64,000 bases of DNA from Stutzerimonas stutzeri (GTDB lineage Bacteria; Pseudomonadota; Gammaproteobacteria; Pseudomonadales; Pseudomonadaceae). This document shows positions 60,713 to 64,000 of this stretch, one piece after another. The stretch spans positions 310,001-374,000 of the forward strand of contig NZ_JANGEY010000002.1 of the NCBI RefSeq assembly GCF_024451105.1. Reading direction: 5' to 3'. The notes beneath the pieces were generated by a model, which did not search any database, was not told where the DNA came from, and saw only the letters and a program-made list of their open reading frames with translations. Position numbers and translations under genes: made by a program. The number at the start of each line of letters is the position of its first letter. The stretch's first letter is position 1.

Positions 60713-62491
60713 TCAGCCGATGGTCAGCAGGACATCGCCCACCGCCACCGCATCGCCGACCTTGACGTTCACCGCCGCGACGGTGCCGGCCTTGAAGGCA
60801 CGGATCTCGGTTTCCATCTTCATCGCCTCGAGGATGATCACCAGTTGCCCCTCCTCGACGGTCTGGCCGGGCTGCACCAACACCTTGAAGATGTTGCCGG
60901 CCAGCGGCGCGCTTTGCGGCTCGCCGCCGCCGACCGGGGCCACGCCCGCCGGCGCCACCGCGGCGACAGCGCCGCCGAGCGGCTTGATGCCCTCGAGGTC
61001 GCCGCCGTCGCTGACCTGCACCACGAAGGACTTGCCGTTCACCTCGACGGTGTAGGCCTCTGGCTTGCCGGCCTCGCGCGGCGCGGTCTCCTTGCCGGTC
61101 GGCACCGGCTCGAAGGCCGCCGGATTGCCGCGGTTCTCCAGGAACTTCAGGCCGATCTGCGGGAACAGTGCGTAGGTCAGCACGTCGTCGATCTCGGCAG
61201 CGGCCAGCTTGAAGCCCTTCTCCGCAGCCAGTTGCTTCAGCTCGGCGGTGAGCTTGTCCATCTCCGCCTCGAGCAGGTCGGCCGGACGGCAGCGCACCGC
61301 CTCCTCGCCGCACAGTACGCGGGCCTGCAGCTCCTCGTTGAACGGTGCCGGAGCCGCGCCGTACTCGCCCTTGAGCACGCCGGCGGTTTCCTTGGTGATC
61401 GACTTGTAGCGCTCGCCGGTGAGCACGTTGATCACCGCCTGGGTACCGACGATCTGCGAGGTCGGGGTCACCAGCGGGATGAAGCCCAGGTCCTCGCGTA
61501 CCCGCGGGATCTCCGCCAGCACCAGGTCGAACTTGTCCAGCGCGCCCTGCTCCTTGAGCTGGCTCTCCATGTTGGTGAGCATGCCGCCCGGCACCTGGGC
61601 GACCAGGATGCGCGAGTCGACACCCTTGAGGTTGCCCTCGAACTTGGCGTACTTCTTGCGAACCTCGCGGAAATAGGCAGCGATTTCCTCGAGCAGCTCG
61701 AGATCCAGGCCGGTGTCGCGCTCGCTGCCCTGGAAGATCGCGACCACCGACTCGGTCGGCGAATGGCCGTAGGTCATCGACAGCGAGGAGATCGCCGTGT
61801 CGACGTTGTCGATGCCGGCCTCGACCGCCTTGACGATGGCCGCTGTGGACAGCCCCGCGGTGGCGTGGCACTGCATGTGGATCGGGATCGACAGGCTGGC
61901 CTTCAGCCGCGAGACCAGCTCGAAGGCCACGTAGGGATTGAGGATGCCGGCCATGTCCTTGATCGCCAGGGAGTCGGCGCCCATGTCCTCGATCTGCCTG
62001 GCCAGGTCGACCCACATCTGCAGGGTGTGCACCGGGCTGGTGGTGTAGGAGATGGTGCCCTGGGCGTGCTTGCCGACCTGCTTCACCGCCTGCAGGGCGC
62101 GCTGCAGGTTGCGCGGGTCGTTCATCGCGTCGAACACGCGGAACACGTCGACGCCGTTGACCGCGGCGCGCTCGACGAATTTGTCCACCACGTCGTCGGC
62201 GTAGTGGCGGTAGCCGAGCAGGTTCTGGCCGCGCAGCAGCATCTGCTGGCGGGTGTTGGGCATCGCCTTCTTCAGCTCGCGGATGCGCTCCCACGGGTCC
62301 TCGCCCAGGTAGCGGATGCAGGCGTCGAAGGTCGCCCCGCCCCAGGACTCCACCGACCAGAAGCCGACCCGGTCGAGCTTCGGCGCGATCGGCAGCATGT
62401 CTTCGAGACGCAGGCGGGTAGCGAGGATGGATTGGTGCGCGTCGCGCAGTACCACGTCGGTGATGCCGAGCGGCTTTTTCACGTCAGTCAT
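60713..62491 (-). CDS. oadA: oxaloacetate decarboxylase alpha subunit (pyruvate carboxylase subunit B type)
   Basis: 592 residues. Carboxyltransferase TIM barrel with [17 protein letters not shown] and metal ligands in MQCHATAG, and a C-terminal biotinyl domain with EAMKMET, the biotin lysine. It removes CO2 from oxaloacetate onto biotin. The pyruvate-carboxylase subunit B reading is the alternative, but the oadB and oadG neighbours favour the Na+ pump. Confidence 0.9.
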   Translation of the reverse strand: MTDVKKPLGITDVVLRDAHQSILATRLRLEDMLPIAPKLDRVGFWSVESWGGATFDACIRYLGEDPWERIRELKKAMPNTRQQMLLRGQNLLGYRHYADDVVDKFVERAAVNGVDVFRVFDAMNDPRNLQRALQAVKQVGKHAQGTISYTTSPVHTLQMWVDLARQIEDMGADSLAIKDMAGILNPYVAFELVSRLKASLSIPIHMQCHATAGLSTAAIVKAVEAGIDNVDTAISSLSMTYGHSPTESVVAIFQGSERDTGLDLELLEEIAAYFREVRKKYAKFEGNLKGVDSRILVAQVPGGMLTNMESQLKEQGALDKFDLVLAEIPRVREDLGFIPLVTPTSQIVGTQAVINVLTGERYKSITKETAGVLKGEYGAAPAPFNEELQARVLCGEEAVRCRPADLLEAEMDKLTAELKQLAAEKGFKLAAAEIDDVLTYALFPQIGLKFLENRGNPAAFEPVPTGKETAPREAGKPEAYTVEVNGKSFVVQVSDGGDLEGIKPLGGAVAAVAPAGVAPVGGGEPQSAPLAGNIFKVLVQPGQTVEEGQLVIILEAMKMETEIRAFKAGTVAAVNVKVGDAVAVGDVLLTIG

Positions 62492-62524
62492 GACGACATG
62501 ACTCCTTGAACGATGTCTCGTGAT

Positions 62525-62785
62525 TCAACCGCGACGCGCGCGGTGCAGATGGATGGCGGCCTGGATCGCGGCCAGCAGTTCGGCGTCCGGCTGCTCGACG
62601 ACGGCGGGGCTGGGCTGGGCGACGCGGGGAGCAGCCACGGGCTGCGGGGCGGCGGGTGCGAAGCGTTCGATCAGTTGCGACATGAGGCGGATCGCACCGA
62701 TCAGCAGGACGAGGAAGGTAAAGACGAAGCCCATGCCGAGCAGCATGAGTTCGACGCCCTCCAGAAGCAGTTGGCCTGAGGTCAT
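62525..62785 (-). CDS. oadG: oxaloacetate decarboxylase gamma chain
   Basis: 86 residues with a single N-terminal membrane helix (LMLLGMGFVFTFLVLLIGAIRLM) and a Pro/Ala-rich tail ending RRG. OadG holds the complex together and binds Zn. It is the first gene of oadGAB, 33 bases before oadA. Confidence 0.85.
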   Translation of the reverse strand: MTSGQLLLEGVELMLLGMGFVFTFLVLLIGAIRLMSQLIERFAPAAPQPVAAPRVAQPSPAVVEQPDAELLAAIQAAIHLHRARRG

Positions 62786-62951
62786 TTAGGCTCTGACTCC
62801 CTGAGTCTGGCAGTTCGTTGTTGGAATGGACCCCCGCGCACCAGCGCGGGGCGGACAAAACCCGACGAACTTAGCGGGAAAAACAGCCTGATACAATAGT
62901 CTGATTGACCGTCGCGCCGCCGAACACTTCGTGCCGAGGCGGCGCCGGGCG

Positions 62952-64000
62952 CTACATCAGGAACAGGGTGGCCAGGCCGAGGAAGATGAAGAAGCCGCCG
63001 CTGTCGGTCATTGCGGTGATCATCACGCTGGCGCCCATCGCCGGATCGCGGCCCAGGCGCGCCAGGGTCATCGGGATCAGCACCCCCATCAGCGCGGCGA
63101 GCAACAGGTTGAGGGTCATCGCCCCGGTCATCACCACACCCAGCCCCCAGTCGCCGTACAGGTACCAAGCCACGCTGCCGATCACTCCGCCCCAGACCAG
63201 GCCGTTGATCAGGCCGACGCCCAGCTCCTTGCGCAGCAGACGCATGGTATTGCCGGTACCGACCTGGTCGAGGGCCATGGCGCGGACGATCATGGTGATG
63301 GTCTGGTTGCCGGAGTTGCCGCCGATGCCGGCGACGATCGGCATCAGCGCGGCCAGCGCCACCAGCTTCTCGATCGAGCCTTCGAACAGGCCGATCACCC
63401 GCGAGGCGAGGAAGGCGGTGACCAGATTGATCGCCAGCCAGGCCCAGCGGTTACGCACCGATTTCCACACCGAGGCGAAGATGTCCTCCTCCTCGCGCAG
63501 ACCGGCCATGTTCAGCACTTCGCTCTCGCTCTCCTCGCGGATCAGGTCGACCATCTCGTCGATGGTCAGACGACCGATCAGCTTGTCGTTCCTGTCGACC
63601 ACCGGAGCGGAGATCAGGTCGTAGCGCTCGAAGGCCTGGGCGGCATCGTAGGCGTCCTCGTCCGGATGGAAGGACACCGGATCGGTGGCCATCACCTCGG
63701 CGACCTTCTTGTCGGGATCGTTGACCAGCAGGCGCTTGATCGGCAGCACCCCGGTCAGCACGCCGTCGTGGTCGACCACGAACAGCTTGTCGGTGTGCCC
63801 CGGCAGTTCCTTGAGCCGGCGCAGGTAGCGCAGCACCACCTCGAGGGTCACGTCGTCGCGGATGGTGACCATCTCGAAGTCCATCAGCGCGCCGACCTGA
63901 TCCTCTTCGTAGGACAGCGCCGAACGCACCCGCTCGCGCTGCTGGGCGTCCAGCGACTCCATCAGCTCGTGGACCACGTCGCGCGGCAGCTCGGGGGCCA
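62952..64000 (-). CDS. mgtE: MgtE magnesium transporter, N-terminus beyond window
   Basis: About 350 codons open to the right edge. The visible part contains the end of the N-terminal domain, two CBS domains (LFVVDHDGVLTGVLPIK and LISAPVVDRNDKLIGRLTIDEMV) and about five membrane helices ending the protein, with the pore-lining IVAGIGGNSGNQTITM. It imports Mg2+ and is gated by Mg2+ binding to the CBS domains. Confidence 0.92.
   Translation of the reverse strand, partial: APELPRDVVHELMESLDAQQRERVRSALSYEEDQVGALMDFEMVTIRDDVTLEVVLRYLRRLKELPGHTDKLFVVDHDGVLTGVLPIKRLLVNDPDKKVAEVMATDPVSFHPDEDAYDAAQAFERYDLISAPVVDRNDKLIGRLTIDEMVDLIREESESEVLNMAGLREEEDIFASVWKSVRNRWAWLAINLVTAFLASRVIGLFEGSIEKLVALAALMPIVAGIGGNSGNQTITMIVRAMALDQVGTGNTMRLLRKELGVGLINGLVWGGVIGSVAWYLYGDWGLGVVMTGAMTLNLLLAALMGVLIPMTLARLGRDPAMGASVMITAMTDSGGFFIFLGLATLFLM

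Overview
This window comes from a high-GC, nitrogen-fixing member of the Pseudomonadaceae, most likely the Azotobacter / Pseudomonas stutzeri group. The evidence is protein-level resemblance to Azotobacter vinelandii nif products (NifHDKTY, the LRV iron-sulfur protein, NafY, the NifL/NifA pair, NifO, nif-linked rhodanese and glutaredoxin), together with typical Pseudomonas housekeeping genes (rmf, pyrD, rlmL, dgt, dacB, amrZ, cadA/cadR). Species assignment is an inference.

Layout. (1) Positions 1-5276 are AT-rich and hold an array of integron gene cassettes, all pointing left, separated by five attC-like sites (517-573, 1192-1249, 2655-2720, 2946-3021, 3944-4015). No integrase gene is visible, so it looks like an integrase-less cassette array. 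Cargo: a truncated DUF4917-like protein, a two-TM protein, a two-gene cassette with a TM-macro protein and a nucleotidyltransferase, a structured ORF-poor cassette, a secreted protein with a small partner, and an AAA/STAND-like ATPase. (2) 5525-10855: a hairpin repeat cluster, hisN, the Cd/Zn efflux pair cadA/cadR, a NYN/PIN-like protein and a YdjM-like protein. (3) 10897-17161: nifHDKTY, a DUF6129-like gene and the LRV gene, on the minus strand behind a sigma-54 promoter. A SIR2-like gene and an unknown partner (17600-19073) diverge from nifH behind their own sigma-54-like promoter. (4) 19191-27404: non-nif genes (XRE regulator, ceramidase-like protein, Aas/LplT-like pair, TPR protein, small membrane protein, MAPEG). 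(5) 27624-41195: rnfABCDGEH-nafY leftward, and nifL-nifA, then nifB-fdxN-nifO-nifQ-rhdN-grx5 rightward. (6) 41265-64000: a glutaredoxin-like protein, a CPA2 antiporter, an AmtB transporter, an EAL protein, dgt, yggL, dacB, rlmL, rmf, pyrD, a DUF6685-like gene, a large GGDEF/EAL sensor, tRNA-Arg(CCT), amrZ, oadGAB and a truncated mgtE.

How the nif parts fit together. NifL/NifA sense redox and nitrogen status. TGT-N10-ACA NifA sites and GG-N10-GC sigma-54 promoters lie in front of nifH, the SIR2-like gene, rnfA, nifL and nifB. One NifA site lies between each divergent pair (nifH/SIR2-like and rnfA/nifL). The Rnf complex supplies low-potential electrons to nitrogenase. NifB, FdxN, NifO and NifQ serve FeMo-cofactor synthesis and Mo supply, and NafY, NifY and LRV are accessory factors. 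nifENX and nifUSV are not in the window and must lie elsewhere.
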